Shown in pieces: positions 1-8,176 of a DNA stretch of 64,000 bases. Origin of the DNA: Mesorhizobium sp. CAU 1732 (GTDB taxonomy: Bacteria; Pseudomonadota; Alphaproteobacteria; Rhizobiales; Rhizobiaceae); assembly GCF_039888675.1 (NCBI RefSeq), contig NZ_JBDQQR010000001.1:3100001-3164000 (forward strand), written 5' to 3'. Position 1 is the stretch's first letter, and every line of letters starts with the position of its first letter. Position numbers and translations under genes: made by a program. A model generated the notes under the pieces. It had not been told where the DNA came from. It saw only the letters and a program-made list of their open reading frames with translations, and ran no database searches.

Positions 1-23
1 GACACAGAGACCACCGACACAGA

Positions 24-1058
24 ATGATGGCGCATCCCGACATAGCCTGGTCACGGCAGCTCGCCAGAACCTCCAGGGCCCAGCTTGCGGTGTGGACGAC
101 AGCGGCGGTCGTGATGTTCAGTGCGCACGCCGGTGCCGCGTGGTGGCTGATGCGCACGCCGCCAGCGCCCCTGGTGCAGATCGAAGGCGGCGCGCCCATC
201 GAGGTCGATCTGGCGGCCCTCGGTGTCGCAGAGGCAGATCAGGTTGCGGCAGGCGAGGTGACCGATACCGTCGAACCCACCGAAGCCGACGCCGTCGAGC
301 CTGTCGAGCAGGCCACGCAGGCGCAGCCCGCCGAAACGCCGCCGGTAGAGCAGGCCGAACCCGTCGAGCAGGCTGCACCTCCACCGGTTCAGCCAGCAGA
401 GCCGGTAGAGACCGCAACGCCTGTCGAGACCCCACCCGTGGAAACGACGCCGATCGAGGCGTCCCCGCCCTCGGACGTGTCGATCGCGACCGCGACACCG
501 GTCGAAGAAGCGCAGCCCGTCGAGGAACCGGACGAACTGGCCGCGATCGAAGACGTTCCGCTGCCGTCCCCTCGGCCCGAATACACGCCGCCAGCGCCAC
601 CTGTGGAGCGCCAGCGGACCGAACGTCCAAAACGCGAAGAGCCTGCGCCGAGACGACAGGCAGAGCGCCCTGCCGCCGGCTCGCAGGGACAGAACCAGGC
701 CGATGCCCGCCGGGGCTCTGCCAGCGGCTCCGAGAACGCGCGTGCAACCCAGCAATCCGAACGCGGCCACCGCAACACGCAGGCCGGCAATGCCGCGATG
801 TCCAACTATCCCGGAAAGGTGACGTCGAAGCTGCGTCGCGCCTTGCGGCAGACGCGCGGACGCGGACGTGGCGAAGTTCTGGTGAGCTTCACGGTCAGCG
901 GCTCCGGCGCAGTCGGGTCAGTCAGCATCGCGCGCAGCTCCGGTTCGCCGGACCTCGATCAGGCCGCGCTCGACACGGTTCGGCGTGCATCGCCGTTCCC
1001 TCCGACGCCGGACGGCAGAAATTGGCCGTTCCGACAGCCGCTGGGCTTCGGACGCTGA
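24..1058 (+). CDS. TonB family energy transducer
   Basis: Inner-membrane protein that couples the proton-motive force to TonB-dependent outer-membrane receptors, here probably for heme. One hydrophobic segment lies at about residues 20-45, followed by a long periplasmic linker (about 60-195) full of Pro, Glu and Val-Glu repeats, a basic Arg/Gln-rich stretch (195-260), and a C-terminal TonB domain (about 262-344) with the usual pattern of a [YF]P start, GEVLVSF-like strand and 'SSGSPDLDQAALDTVRRASPF'-type helix. Two ATGs (24 and 27) are possible; only 23 bases of upstream sequence are present, so the start is unproven. It is followed at 21 bp by a small gene and then a BhuQ-like heme monooxygenase, which supports a heme-uptake role. 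Which receptor it serves is not visible here. Confidence 0.88.
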   Translation: MMAHPDIAWSRQLARTSRAQLAVWTTAAVVMFSAHAGAAWWLMRTPPAPLVQIEGGAPIEVDLAALGVAEADQVAAGEVTDTVEPTEADAVEPVEQATQAQPAETPPVEQAEPVEQAAPPPVQPAEPVETATPVETPPVETTPIEASPPSDVSIATATPVEEAQPVEEPDELAAIEDVPLPSPRPEYTPPAPPVERQRTERPKREEPAPRRQAERPAAGSQGQNQADARRGSASGSENARATQQSERGHRNTQAGNAAMSNYPGKVTSKLRRALRQTRGRGRGEVLVSFTVSGSGAVGSVSIARSSGSPDLDQAALDTVRRASPFPPTPDGRNWPFRQPLGFGR

Positions 1059-1079
1059 CTGCGATCGAAAGGAAGACCG

Positions 1080-1328
1080 ATGTCCGACATGATCGCCCTT
1101 CACCGCCTTGCTGCATCCAGAGGCGACGGGCTGCACCCCAAGCTGCTCGACCTCCTGGCACACCGCGAGGCGCTCATCGAGGGCAATCCCGGCATCGTCG
1201 AGATCAACGCGACCCAGTCGGGCCCCAACCCGACCGGCGCGGTCCCCGACTTTCTTCCCGGCAACGTGGTAGGCTTCAGACCAAAGCCAACCGTGGCTGC
1301 CAGCCAGCCCAAAGCATCACTGAAATAA
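1080..1328 (+). CDS. Small unknown protein between tonB and bhuQ
   Basis: An 82-residue protein I do not recognise. It starts with ATG after a plausible GGAAG ribosome site, lies 21 bp after tonB and 16 bp before the heme monooxygenase gene, and reads in the same direction, so it is probably in the same heme-utilisation operon. It has no signal peptide, no transmembrane segment and no cysteine. The N-terminal half is charged and helical-looking (HRLAAS, LLDLLAHREALIEGNPG); the C-terminal half is Pro/Gly rich. It does not show the short conserved core of HemP/HmuP, the small protein usually found in such loci. Its function is unknown; the position suggests a role in heme uptake or its control. 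Confidence 0.6.
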   Translation: MSDMIALHRLAASRGDGLHPKLLDLLAHREALIEGNPGIVEINATQSGPNPTGAVPDFLPGNVVGFRPKPTVAASQPKASLK

Positions 1329-1344
1329 ACTCGAAAGGACAAGC

Positions 1345-1659
1345 ATGTACATCGCAATGAACCGCTTCAAGGTGAAGACCGGCTCCGAGGACGATTTCGA
1401 AGCGGTCTGGAAGAACCGCGACTCGACCCTCCACGAGATGGCCGGGTTTCGCGAGTTCCACCTGCTGCGCGGGCCGGTGAACGCCGAGGAAGGCTACACA
1501 CTGTTCGCCTCGCACACCGTGTGGGAAAGCCATGACGACTTCGTCGCATGGACGAAGTCGCAGAATTTCCGTGACGCCCACAAGAATGCCGGCGACCGCA
1601 AGCCCGCCTATATCGGCCACCCGCAGTTCGAGGGTTTCTCGATCGTCGAAGGCGCCTGA
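1345..1659 (+). CDS. bhuQ: BhuQ/HmuQ-type heme-degrading monooxygenase
   Basis: A 104-residue dimeric alpha-beta barrel (ABM/IsdG-like) protein. Members of this rhizobial/Brucella subgroup bind heme and cleave it to release iron in the cytoplasm. The sequence shows the family start (MYIAMNRFKVKTGSE), the central FREFHLLRGP block, a SHTVWES block and a C-terminal GHPQFEGF block. Length is normal. The gene starts at an ATG 16 bp after the preceding small gene, with AAAGGACA upstream as ribosome site. With tonB upstream it fits the iron-from-heme step of a heme-uptake operon. A generic quinol/antibiotic monooxygenase role is less likely given the neighbours. Confidence 0.85.
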   Translation: MYIAMNRFKVKTGSEDDFEAVWKNRDSTLHEMAGFREFHLLRGPVNAEEGYTLFASHTVWESHDDFVAWTKSQNFRDAHKNAGDRKPAYIGHPQFEGFSIVEGA

Positions 1660-1671
1660 AATCCTTGTTTT

Positions 1672-1721
1672 GAGCATCGGAATAACCCGAAAACCGGATT
1701 CCACTTTTCGGTCCGATGCCC
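1672..1721. repeat. Short palindromic element B1, at the putA stop codon
   Basis: A 50-bp element whose reverse complement is nearly identical to the element at 28563-28612. The outer arms GAGCATCGG (1672-1680) and CCGATGCCC (1713-1721) can pair. Read on the minus strand it begins at the G of the TAG stop of putA. The same layout is seen at the other copy, so the element may have supplied the stop codon and can serve as a transcript-end hairpin. Confidence 0.8.
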
Positions 1722-4700
1722 TACTCCGCCGCGGCGAGCAGGCTGGCATTGCCGCCTGCCGCCGTGGTGTCGACGCAGACGGCCCGCTCATGCGTATAGG
1801 CCGTCGGATTGATCACCGCGGCGACCAGCCTCACGATCGGCCCTTCGCGGCCCGCCAGGGCCGTACGCACGGCCCGCAGCGTGGCTTCGTCTGCCGATGT
1901 CGCCACCACTTCGACGGCGAGTTCGCCAAGGTCGGCCGCATCCACGATCCCGTCGATGGCCTCGACCGGCATGCCTTTGCCGGTCAGGGACGACAGTGCG
2001 GCACGCGCGCCGGGTGCTACGGCCAGCACCGAATTTCCGGCCGCAAGCGCCTGGATCGCCTGGGCGAACACCGTGTCGCGATCCGGCCCGAGGCAAAGCG
2101 CGCGGCCGCGCGGCACCAGCAGCAGCGTGTTCGCCTCTCCCGTCGGCCCCGGCAGATCGACCGGTCCGAAATCGATGGACGCGGACGCCCCGATCGCGTC
2201 GGCGCCCTTGCCGCGCAGATGCTTCCGCAGGACTGAAATGCGATCGAGCCGCGTCGACCAGCCGCCGCGCGTCGCGTCGGGCATGTGTTCGCGAAGCCGG
2301 CGAAGCGGCACCACCTCCCCTTCGGCAGGTTTGAGCGCGGTGACCTCGCCCTTGCGGAATCGCCGCAGATAGTGCGGCCCGCCGGCCTTCGGCCCCGTGC
2401 CCGAGAGCCCTTCGCCGCCGAATGGCTGCGAGCCGACGACCGCGCCGATCTGGTTGCGGTTGACGTAGATGTTGCCGGCATGAATGCCGTCCACGATATG
2501 CTGCACGCGGGCCTCGATGCGCGTATGCAGGCCGAATGTGAGGCCGTAGCCCTTGGCGTTGATGTCGGCGATCACCTGGTCGATCGCATCCGCCTCGAAG
2601 GTCGCGACATGCAGGATCGGGCCGAACATCTCGCGCTGCATCTCGCCGATGCCTGAAACGCGGAAGATGTGCGGGGCGACGAAACGCCCGCCTTCCGGGT
2701 GGTCGAGCTTGGCGATCAGCCGCCCTTTGGTCTCCATGTCAGAACAATAAGACATGAGGGCCGTCCGCGCCTCGTCATCGATAACCGGCCCGACATCGCT
2801 CGAGATCTGCCAGGGATCGCCGATGCGCAGCGCCTCCATCGCGCCCTTCAGCATCTCCATGAGTTTGGCCTCGACGTCCTTCTGGACATAGAGGATGCGC
2901 AGCGCCGAACAGCGCTGGCCCGCGCTCTGGAACGCGGACGCGATGACGTCGCGCACGGCCTGTTCAGGCAGCGCGGTGGAATCGACGATCATGGCGTTCA
3001 AACCGCCGGTCTCGGCGATCAGCATCGCCTCCGGTTCCGCCGTCTGCGCGATCTGACGCTCGATCATGCGCGCGACCTCGGTCGATCCGGTGAAGCAGAC
3101 GCCGGCGATGCGCGGATCGGCTGTCAGCGGTCCGCCGACATTGGGTCCGTCGCCCGGCAGGAGTTGCAGCACGCCGGCGGGAACACCCGCCTCGTGGATG
3201 AGCGCGACGGCGCGCGCGGCAATCAGCGGCGTCTGTTCGGCGGGTTTGGCGACGACCGTGTTGCCGGTCACCAGAGCCGCCGCGATCTGGCCCGTGAAGA
3301 TCGCCAGCGGAAAATTCCAGGGCGAGATGCAGGCAATCACGCCCCGCGCCGTCGTGTGGCGCTCGGCCTTCGCGGCCTCGCCCGCGTAGTAACGCAGGAA
3401 GTCCGCGGCCTCGCGCACCTCCGCGATGCCGTCGGCGAGCGTCTTGCCAGCCTCGCGCGTGCACAGCGCGAAGAACTCAACGGCGTTCTCCTCGTAGAGG
3501 TCGGCCGCGCGAAGCAGCGCTTCCGCCCGCTTGGAAACCGGCGTCTTCTCCCAAGCCGGCTGCGCCTTCACCGCCGCATCGACCGCCTTCTTCACATCTG
3601 CGGCGGTCGCCTCGACCACCTCGCCGGCAATCTCCTGCGGAAGCGCGGGATTGACCACCTCCGTCGCCTGCCCCTTGGCCGGCTTGCCCGAAATCGTCGG
3701 CGCCGCCCGCCAGGCATGCGGCGCGGCAAAGCGTTTGCGCCCGTCCTCGATGGCGGCCAGCGTCTCGATATCCGTGATGTCCCAGCCCTTCGAATTGGCA
3801 CGCTGTTCGCCAAAGATGTCAGCCGGGCTCGGGATGGCCGGATTGGCCGCCGGTCCCTGGTTTGAGACCGTCGCGAAGGGATCGTGCGCGATCTCTTCGG
3901 CGCTCACCGCCTTGTCGACGATCTGATGCACGAAGGATGAATTGGCGCCGTTCTCGAGCAGACGCCGTACGAGGTAGGCCAGCAAGTCCTCATGCGCCCC
4001 CACCGGCGCGTAGATGCGGCACCGCGTGCCCTCGGCCTTGCGAACCGCTTCATGAAGCGCCTCGCCCATGCCGTGCAAACGCTGGAATTCGAACGCCGTC
4101 CGGTCTTCTCCCATGGCGAGAATCGCCGCGACCGTATGGGCGTTGTGGGTCGCGAATTGCGGGTAAATCCGGTCGGTCATGCCGAGCAGCTTGCGCGCAC
4201 AGGCGATGTAGGAAACGTCCGTATTCGGCTTGCGCGTGAAGACCGGGTAACCGTCGAGCCCCATCACCTGCGCGCGCTTCACCTCCGTATCCCAATAGGC
4301 GCCCTTGACGAGGCGAACCATGATCCGGCGGTTGAGACGCTTGGAGAGCGCGTAGAGCCAGTCGATCACGTGAGGCGCGCGCGGACCGTAGGCCTGCACC
4401 ACGACACCGAAACCGTCCCAGCCGGCCAGTTCCGGCTCGGCCAGAACGCGTTCGATCACGTCGAGCGACAAATCGAGGCGGTCGGCCTCCTCGGCATCGA
4501 TGTTGAGGCCCATGCGCGCATGCCGCGCCGCAAGCGCCAGCGAGAACAGCCGCTTGGCGAGAACCGGCAGCATCGTCTCCTTCTGCGCCACCTCGTAGCG
4601 CGGATGAAGCGCCGACAGCTTGACCGAGATGCCGTGATTCTTGGCGATATCCGCATCCGTCGCACCGGCATTCAGGGCCGAAATCGCCTCCGCATAGGCG

Positions 4701-5344
4701 CGGTGGTAGCGCAGCGCGTCCTTGTCGGTCCGCGCCGCCTCGCCCAGCATGTCGAAGGAGTAGTAATACCCCTTGCGCGTGTAGTCGCGCCCGCGCTTGA
4801 CCGCTTCGGCGATCGTGCGGCCGAGCACGAACTGCTCGCCCATTTCGCGCATGGCAGCCGACACGGCCTTGCGGATGACGGGTTCGCCAAGGCGGCGGAT
4901 CATCGACCGCAACGTGCCTTCGATCCCGCTGTCGTTCTCCTCCAGGACCCGTCCGGTCAGCATCAGCGCCCATGTCGAGGCATTGACGAAGATCGAGTTG
5001 GAATCGCCCGAATGCGCCGACCAGTCGTGCGGCGCGATCTTGTCGCGGATCAGATCGTCCATCGTTTCGGCGTCCGGCACGCGAAGCAGGGCTTCCGCAA
5101 GGCACATCAGCGCGACGCCCTCTTTGGTCGAGAGGCCGTATTCGGCGAGGAAAACCTCCATCAATTGCGGGTTCGAGGCGCTTCTGACGGCCCGCACCAG
5201 GTCGGCGGCACGCGCCGAGATCGCCACCCTGTCCGCGTCCGAAAGGCTTGCGAGGTCGACCAGACGGTCGAGCGCCTGCCCCTCGTCGGGCAGATAGTTC
5301 TGGCGGATCGAGCGGCGAAACGTGTCGAGCACTTTGGACGTCAT
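1721..5344 (-). CDS. putA: Bifunctional proline dehydrogenase / glutamate semialdehyde dehydrogenase PutA
   Basis: Oxidises proline to glutamate in two steps in one 1207-residue chain, passing electrons from FAD to quinone. The N-terminal third is the PRODH barrel, with the flavin-site block VRLVKGAYWD and the substrate-binding helix RRLLENGANSSF. The middle is the P5C dehydrogenase (aldehyde dehydrogenase fold), with ETGGLNA carrying the general-base Glu and SAGQRCSALR carrying the nucleophilic Cys. A C-terminal ALDH-like extension follows, as in long type B PutA proteins. There is no ribbon-helix-helix DNA-binding domain, so it is not self-regulating like E. coli PutA; the divergent putR does that job. 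The start at 5344 has AAGAAGG a few bases upstream; a longer reading to 5416 lacks support. Confidence 0.96.
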   Translation of the reverse strand: MTSKVLDTFRRSIRQNYLPDEGQALDRLVDLASLSDADRVAISARAADLVRAVRSASNPQLMEVFLAEYGLSTKEGVALMCLAEALLRVPDAETMDDLIRDKIAPHDWSAHSGDSNSIFVNASTWALMLTGRVLEENDSGIEGTLRSMIRRLGEPVIRKAVSAAMREMGEQFVLGRTIAEAVKRGRDYTRKGYYYSFDMLGEAARTDKDALRYHRAYAEAISALNAGATDADIAKNHGISVKLSALHPRYEVAQKETMLPVLAKRLFSLALAARHARMGLNIDAEEADRLDLSLDVIERVLAEPELAGWDGFGVVVQAYGPRAPHVIDWLYALSKRLNRRIMVRLVKGAYWDTEVKRAQVMGLDGYPVFTRKPNTDVSYIACARKLLGMTDRIYPQFATHNAHTVAAILAMGEDRTAFEFQRLHGMGEALHEAVRKAEGTRCRIYAPVGAHEDLLAYLVRRLLENGANSSFVHQIVDKAVSAEEIAHDPFATVSNQGPAANPAIPSPADIFGEQRANSKGWDITDIETLAAIEDGRKRFAAPHAWRAAPTISGKPAKGQATEVVNPALPQEIAGEVVEATAADVKKAVDAAVKAQPAWEKTPVSKRAEALLRAADLYEENAVEFFALCTREAGKTLADGIAEVREAADFLRYYAGEAAKAERHTTARGVIACISPWNFPLAIFTGQIAAALVTGNTVVAKPAEQTPLIAARAVALIHEAGVPAGVLQLLPGDGPNVGGPLTADPRIAGVCFTGSTEVARMIERQIAQTAEPEAMLIAETGGLNAMIVDSTALPEQAVRDVIASAFQSAGQRCSALRILYVQKDVEAKLMEMLKGAMEALRIGDPWQISSDVGPVIDDEARTALMSYCSDMETKGRLIAKLDHPEGGRFVAPHIFRVSGIGEMQREMFGPILHVATFEADAIDQVIADINAKGYGLTFGLHTRIEARVQHIVDGIHAGNIYVNRNQIGAVVGSQPFGGEGLSGTGPKAGGPHYLRRFRKGEVTALKPAEGEVVPLRRLREHMPDATRGGWSTRLDRISVLRKHLRGKGADAIGASASIDFGPVDLPGPTGEANTLLLVPRGRALCLGPDRDTVFAQAIQALAAGNSVLAVAPGARAALSSLTGKGMPVEAIDGIVDAADLGELAVEVVATSADEATLRAVRTALAGREGPIVRLVAAVINPTAYTHERAVCVDTTAAGGNASLLAAAE

Positions 5345-5486
5345 GGCGGCCTTCTTGGGCAACGGGAAATGCGATGCGCGGACCATATCATGCGCCATCC
5401 CCCACGCACTTTCCAAACGCGTCGACTTGGCAGGCTTTTCAGTCTATTTTAGAGGCATCAATCAAACCATTCGGCGCGCGAATTTC
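5345..5486. promoter_or_regulatory. putA-putR divergent promoter region
   Basis: The 142-bp gap between the divergent putA and putR starts must hold both promoters and, by analogy with other rhizobial and Agrobacterium pairs, PutR operators. The putR-proximal part is AT-richer (around 5435-5475) than the surrounding DNA, as expected for a promoter. I see no clear palindrome. Confidence 0.5.
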
Positions 5487-5939
5487 ATGGCGGAAGATCA
5501 TCTGGACCGGATAGACCGGAACATCCTTGCCGCGCTCGCGCGCGACGGGCGGCTGTCCATGGCGGATCTCGGCCTTCAGGTGGGCTTGTCGAAGACGCCG
5601 GTGCAGGCGCGCGTCAGGCGGCTGGAGCGCGACGGTTACATACGCGGCTATTCGGCCATCATCGATCGCGAGCGCATGGGCGAAGGCCATGTCGCCTTCG
5701 TGCAGGTGAAACTCTCGGATACCCGATCCGCAGCGCTCGACGCCTTCAACAAGGCCGCGCTTGCCGTGCCGGAAATCGAGCAGTGCCACATGATCGCGTC
5801 GAGCTTCGACTATCTCCTGAAAGTGCGCACGAAGGACATCGCCGCGTATCGGCGCGTGCTGGGCGAGCGCATATCGGCGCTGCCGCACGTGGCGCAGACA
5901 TCGACCTATGTGGCGATGGAAACGGTGAAGGACCGCTGA
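5487..5939 (+). CDS. putR: Lrp/AsnC-family proline-responsive activator PutR
   Basis: A 150-residue leucine-responsive-type regulator: an N-terminal AsnC helix-turn-helix (LDRIDRNILAALARDGRLS, then a KTPVQARVRRL recognition helix) and a C-terminal RAM effector-binding domain (about 65-145, with IEQCHMIAS and DYLLKVRTKD). Family members in Agrobacterium and Rhizobium activate divergent putA in response to proline and repress themselves. The start at 5487 matches the family N-terminus; an upstream in-frame extension runs through the promoter region and is not likely coding. Its position head to head with putA makes the assignment strong. Confidence 0.93.
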   Translation: MAEDHLDRIDRNILAALARDGRLSMADLGLQVGLSKTPVQARVRRLERDGYIRGYSAIIDRERMGEGHVAFVQVKLSDTRSAALDAFNKAALAVPEIEQCHMIASSFDYLLKVRTKDIAAYRRVLGERISALPHVAQTSTYVAMETVKDR

Positions 5940-5943
5940 CCCG

Positions 5944-6072
5944 TCAGAACCCCAGCCGCGACCACACCCGTGCGAGTTCGTTGAACACCATGCGCGTCAC
6001 GCCCCAGTCGTCGTAAAGAATTTCCCAGATCACGAAGAAAGTAACTCCCGCGATGACGACGACGTAGCGCAT
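5944..6072 (-). CDS. 42-residue single-pass membrane peptide
   Basis: A very short gene not obvious in routine calls. It encodes 42 residues starting MRYVVVIAGVTFFVIWEIL, one hydrophobic helix (about residues 2-19), then a polar tail with DDWG and an amphipathic end (RMVFNELARVWSRLGF). The ATG at 6072 has GGAGAG about nine bases upstream on the coding strand, a good ribosome site. Its stop is four bases from the putR stop (convergent). It resembles, from memory, short single-helix proteins found in rhizobial genomes, but I cannot name a family. Function unknown; inner-membrane location is inferred from the helix. Confidence 0.6.
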   Translation of the reverse strand: MRYVVVIAGVTFFVIWEILYDDWGVTRMVFNELARVWSRLGF

Positions 6073-6181
6073 GTTTATCTCTCTCCGGGGACATGTCTGC
6101 ATTTATACTGTCGGCTCAGGCCGCTTTGCAATCGGTGCTTGGTGATCTCATGCATCAGGTGATGGCGCGAGCCGATCCTAT

Positions 6182-6191
6182 TGTGTACACA
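6182..6191. promoter_or_regulatory. Perfect palindrome TGTGTACACA upstream of kdgK
   Basis: A perfect 10-bp palindrome centred about 40 bp before the kdgK start. The T-G-T-x-x-A-C-A shape resembles operators of GntR-family sugar/acid regulators. It is a candidate operator for kdgK; no cognate regulator gene lies in the window. Confidence 0.45.
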
Positions 6192-6226
6192 GTGCGCGCC
6201 ATTGCAGACGGGGAGGCTTGCTGCCG

Positions 6227-7144
6227 ATGAAGGGCATCGCATCGATCGGGGAATGCATGCTGGAATTGTCCGGCGGCGGCGCGGACTGGCGCATGGGCCA
6301 TGCCGGCGACACGTTCAACACGCTGTGGGCTCTGCGGGCGCTTTGCGGCGAAGAATACCCGACCGACTATGTCAGCGCATTCGGCGACGACCCCTTTTCC
6401 GCACAGCAACTCGCCTTCTTCGCGGAGAATGGCATCGGGACTGCATCCAGTCCCCGCATAGCGGGCGCGCGGCCCGGTCTCTACGCCATCACGCTCGACG
6501 GAGCCGAACGCTCCTTCACCTATTGGCGCGCCGACGCGGCAGCACGACGCCTCGCCGACGACCCTGCCGACCTGGCAAAAAGCCTTGAAAATCGGGCACT
6601 TGTGTACTTTTCCGGAATCACTTTGGCAATTCTGGACGACGACACCAGATCGACGATGCTCGACGCGATCGCCACGGCGCGCAGCGCGGGCAGCAAAATT
6701 GCTTTCGACCCCAACTACCGCGCGCGGCTGTGGGCATCACCCGAAGCGGCCCGCAAGGCATTGGACGACGCGCTTCGCGTGGTCGACATCGCCCTGCCCA
6801 CCTTTCCCGACGAGCAGATGCTGTACGGCGACAAGACCCAGCAGGACACCGCCAGGCGCATGCATGCGGCCGGTGTCGGCGAGATCGTCGTGAAGGACGG
6901 TTCTGAACCCGCCCTCGTCTCCGCCGATAATGGTGAGCACACCTTGCCTGCGGTGCATGTCGCCAACCCGATCGACACGACCGGCGCCGGCGATTCCTTC
7001 AATGGAGGCTATCTCGCGGCGCGCCTGCTCGGTCATGAGCCGGTCGAAGCGGCGAAATGCGCCCATACGGTCGCCGCCGCCGTGGTGCAGGTTCGTGGCG
7101 CGCTGGCCCCGTTCGAGACGTTGCAGTCAGCCTTCAGGAGCTGA
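6227..7144 (+). CDS. kdgK: 2-keto-3-deoxygluconate kinase (PfkB family)
   Basis: Phosphorylates 2-keto-3-deoxygluconate to KDPG, feeding the lower Entner-Doudoroff pathway in the cytoplasm. The 305-residue protein matches E. coli KdgK along its length: GECMLELSG at the N-terminus, GGDT-like GDTFNTLWALRAL, YFSGITLAIL in the middle, FDPNYRARLWAS, and the PfkB signature DTTGAGDSFNGG with the catalytic Asp near the C-terminus. ATG at 6227 is preceded by GGGAGG ten bases upstream; an in-frame TTG nine bases earlier is less likely. It converges on galM with only two bases between the stop codons. Confidence 0.87.
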   Translation: MKGIASIGECMLELSGGGADWRMGHAGDTFNTLWALRALCGEEYPTDYVSAFGDDPFSAQQLAFFAENGIGTASSPRIAGARPGLYAITLDGAERSFTYWRADAAARRLADDPADLAKSLENRALVYFSGITLAILDDDTRSTMLDAIATARSAGSKIAFDPNYRARLWASPEAARKALDDALRVVDIALPTFPDEQMLYGDKTQQDTARRMHAAGVGEIVVKDGSEPALVSADNGEHTLPAVHVANPIDTTGAGDSFNGGYLAARLLGHEPVEAAKCAHTVAAAVVQVRGALAPFETLQSAFRS

Positions 7145-7146
7145 AA

Positions 7147-8166
7147 TCAGGCATCCTGCGGAAGGCGAAAGCGAAACTCGCTCATCTGCCTGTACTCCTC
7201 GCCGGTGCGCAGCACCGCCTGCGGGAAATAGGGCCTGTTCGGCGAATCCGGCCAAATTTGCGGCTCGAGGCAGAATCCCGCGCGGGACTTGTAAGTAATC
7301 CCGTCCAGTCCAGCCACCGACCTGTCGGGAATCTGCCCGGCAAAGAATTGCAACCCCGGCTCCGTCGTCCAGACTTCCATCTCGACGCCGGACTGGCCGC
7401 CTTGCACCCATGCAGCCCGCCGCAGGGGACCGCGCGCTGCCGTAAGACAGAAATTGTGGTCGTAGAGCGCTTCGTCGTCGCGCGTCCGGCGGATCGTGCG
7501 CGGCATGACGAAATCGAACGGCGTGCCCTGAACCGGCAGGACATCGCCGGTCGGAATGCAGTCGTCGTCGATCGGCAGATAGGCCTCCGCCGCGATCGTC
7601 ATGCGATGGTCGAGAATGGTGCCGCGACCGCCGTCGTCCAGATTGAAGAAGGCGTGCTGCGCCAGATTGCACAGCGTCGGGCGATCGCACGTCGCCGACA
7701 GTTCGACGCTGAGCGTGCCTGATGCCTTGACCCGGTAGGTGCACGAAATGTCGAGCGCGCCGGGAAATCCCATCGCGCCGGATGGATCGTGGATCGCCAG
7801 CGTGACGAAATCCGCCCCCGTCTCCGCAATCGACCAGACGCGATTGTAGAGGCCGTTCGACCCGCCATGCAGGTGATGGCCGCGATCGTTGGTCTCGACC
7901 TGGAAGCGCTCGCCGTCGATCGCGAAGCGCCCGTTTGCGATGCGGTTGGCATAGCGCCCGACGATCGCGCCGAAGAACACCGAATGGTCGAGATAATCCT
8001 CGAAGCGCTCGAAGCCGAGAATGAGCGGCGCCGGGTGGCCGCCGAGGCGCAGATCCTGCACCACGGCGCCGTAGGTGATGATCCGGGCGGTCAATCCGCC
8101 GCCCGAAATCGTCACACGCTGAACGGTGTCGCCCTCGCGTGTCGTTCCGAAGGCTTCGACGCTCAT
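7147..8166 (-). CDS. galM: Aldose 1-epimerase (galactose mutarotase family)
   Basis: Interconverts alpha and beta anomers of aldoses. The 339-residue beta-sandwich protein has the family landmarks: GAVVQDLRL near the N-terminus, GRYANRIANGRF, HHLHGGSNGLYNRVW with the catalytic His, NLAQHAFFNL, and a C-terminal Glu-containing GFCLEPQ block. The start at 8166 has GGGAAG just upstream on the coding strand; an extension to 8256 would run into the preceding gabD gene. It lies ten bases after gabD in the same direction, so the two are probably one operon. Confidence 0.88.
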   Translation of the reverse strand: MSVEAFGTTREGDTVQRVTISGGGLTARIITYGAVVQDLRLGGHPAPLILGFERFEDYLDHSVFFGAIVGRYANRIANGRFAIDGERFQVETNDRGHHLHGGSNGLYNRVWSIAETGADFVTLAIHDPSGAMGFPGALDISCTYRVKASGTLSVELSATCDRPTLCNLAQHAFFNLDDGGRGTILDHRMTIAAEAYLPIDDDCIPTGDVLPVQGTPFDFVMPRTIRRTRDDEALYDHNFCLTAARGPLRRAAWVQGGQSGVEMEVWTTEPGLQFFAGQIPDRSVAGLDGITYKSRAGFCLEPQIWPDSPNRPYFPQAVLRTGEEYRQMSEFRFRLPQDA

Positions 8167-8176
8167 GCCGCTTCCC

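Noticed and set aside
2669..5452. Long open frames opposite putA (also opposite gabD at 8126-9676 and the DMGDH/MttB genes at 40250-42367)
   Set aside because: High GC makes long antisense frames common. These lack ribosome sites, show Arg/Ala/Gly/His-biased composition, and lie over well-identified genes.
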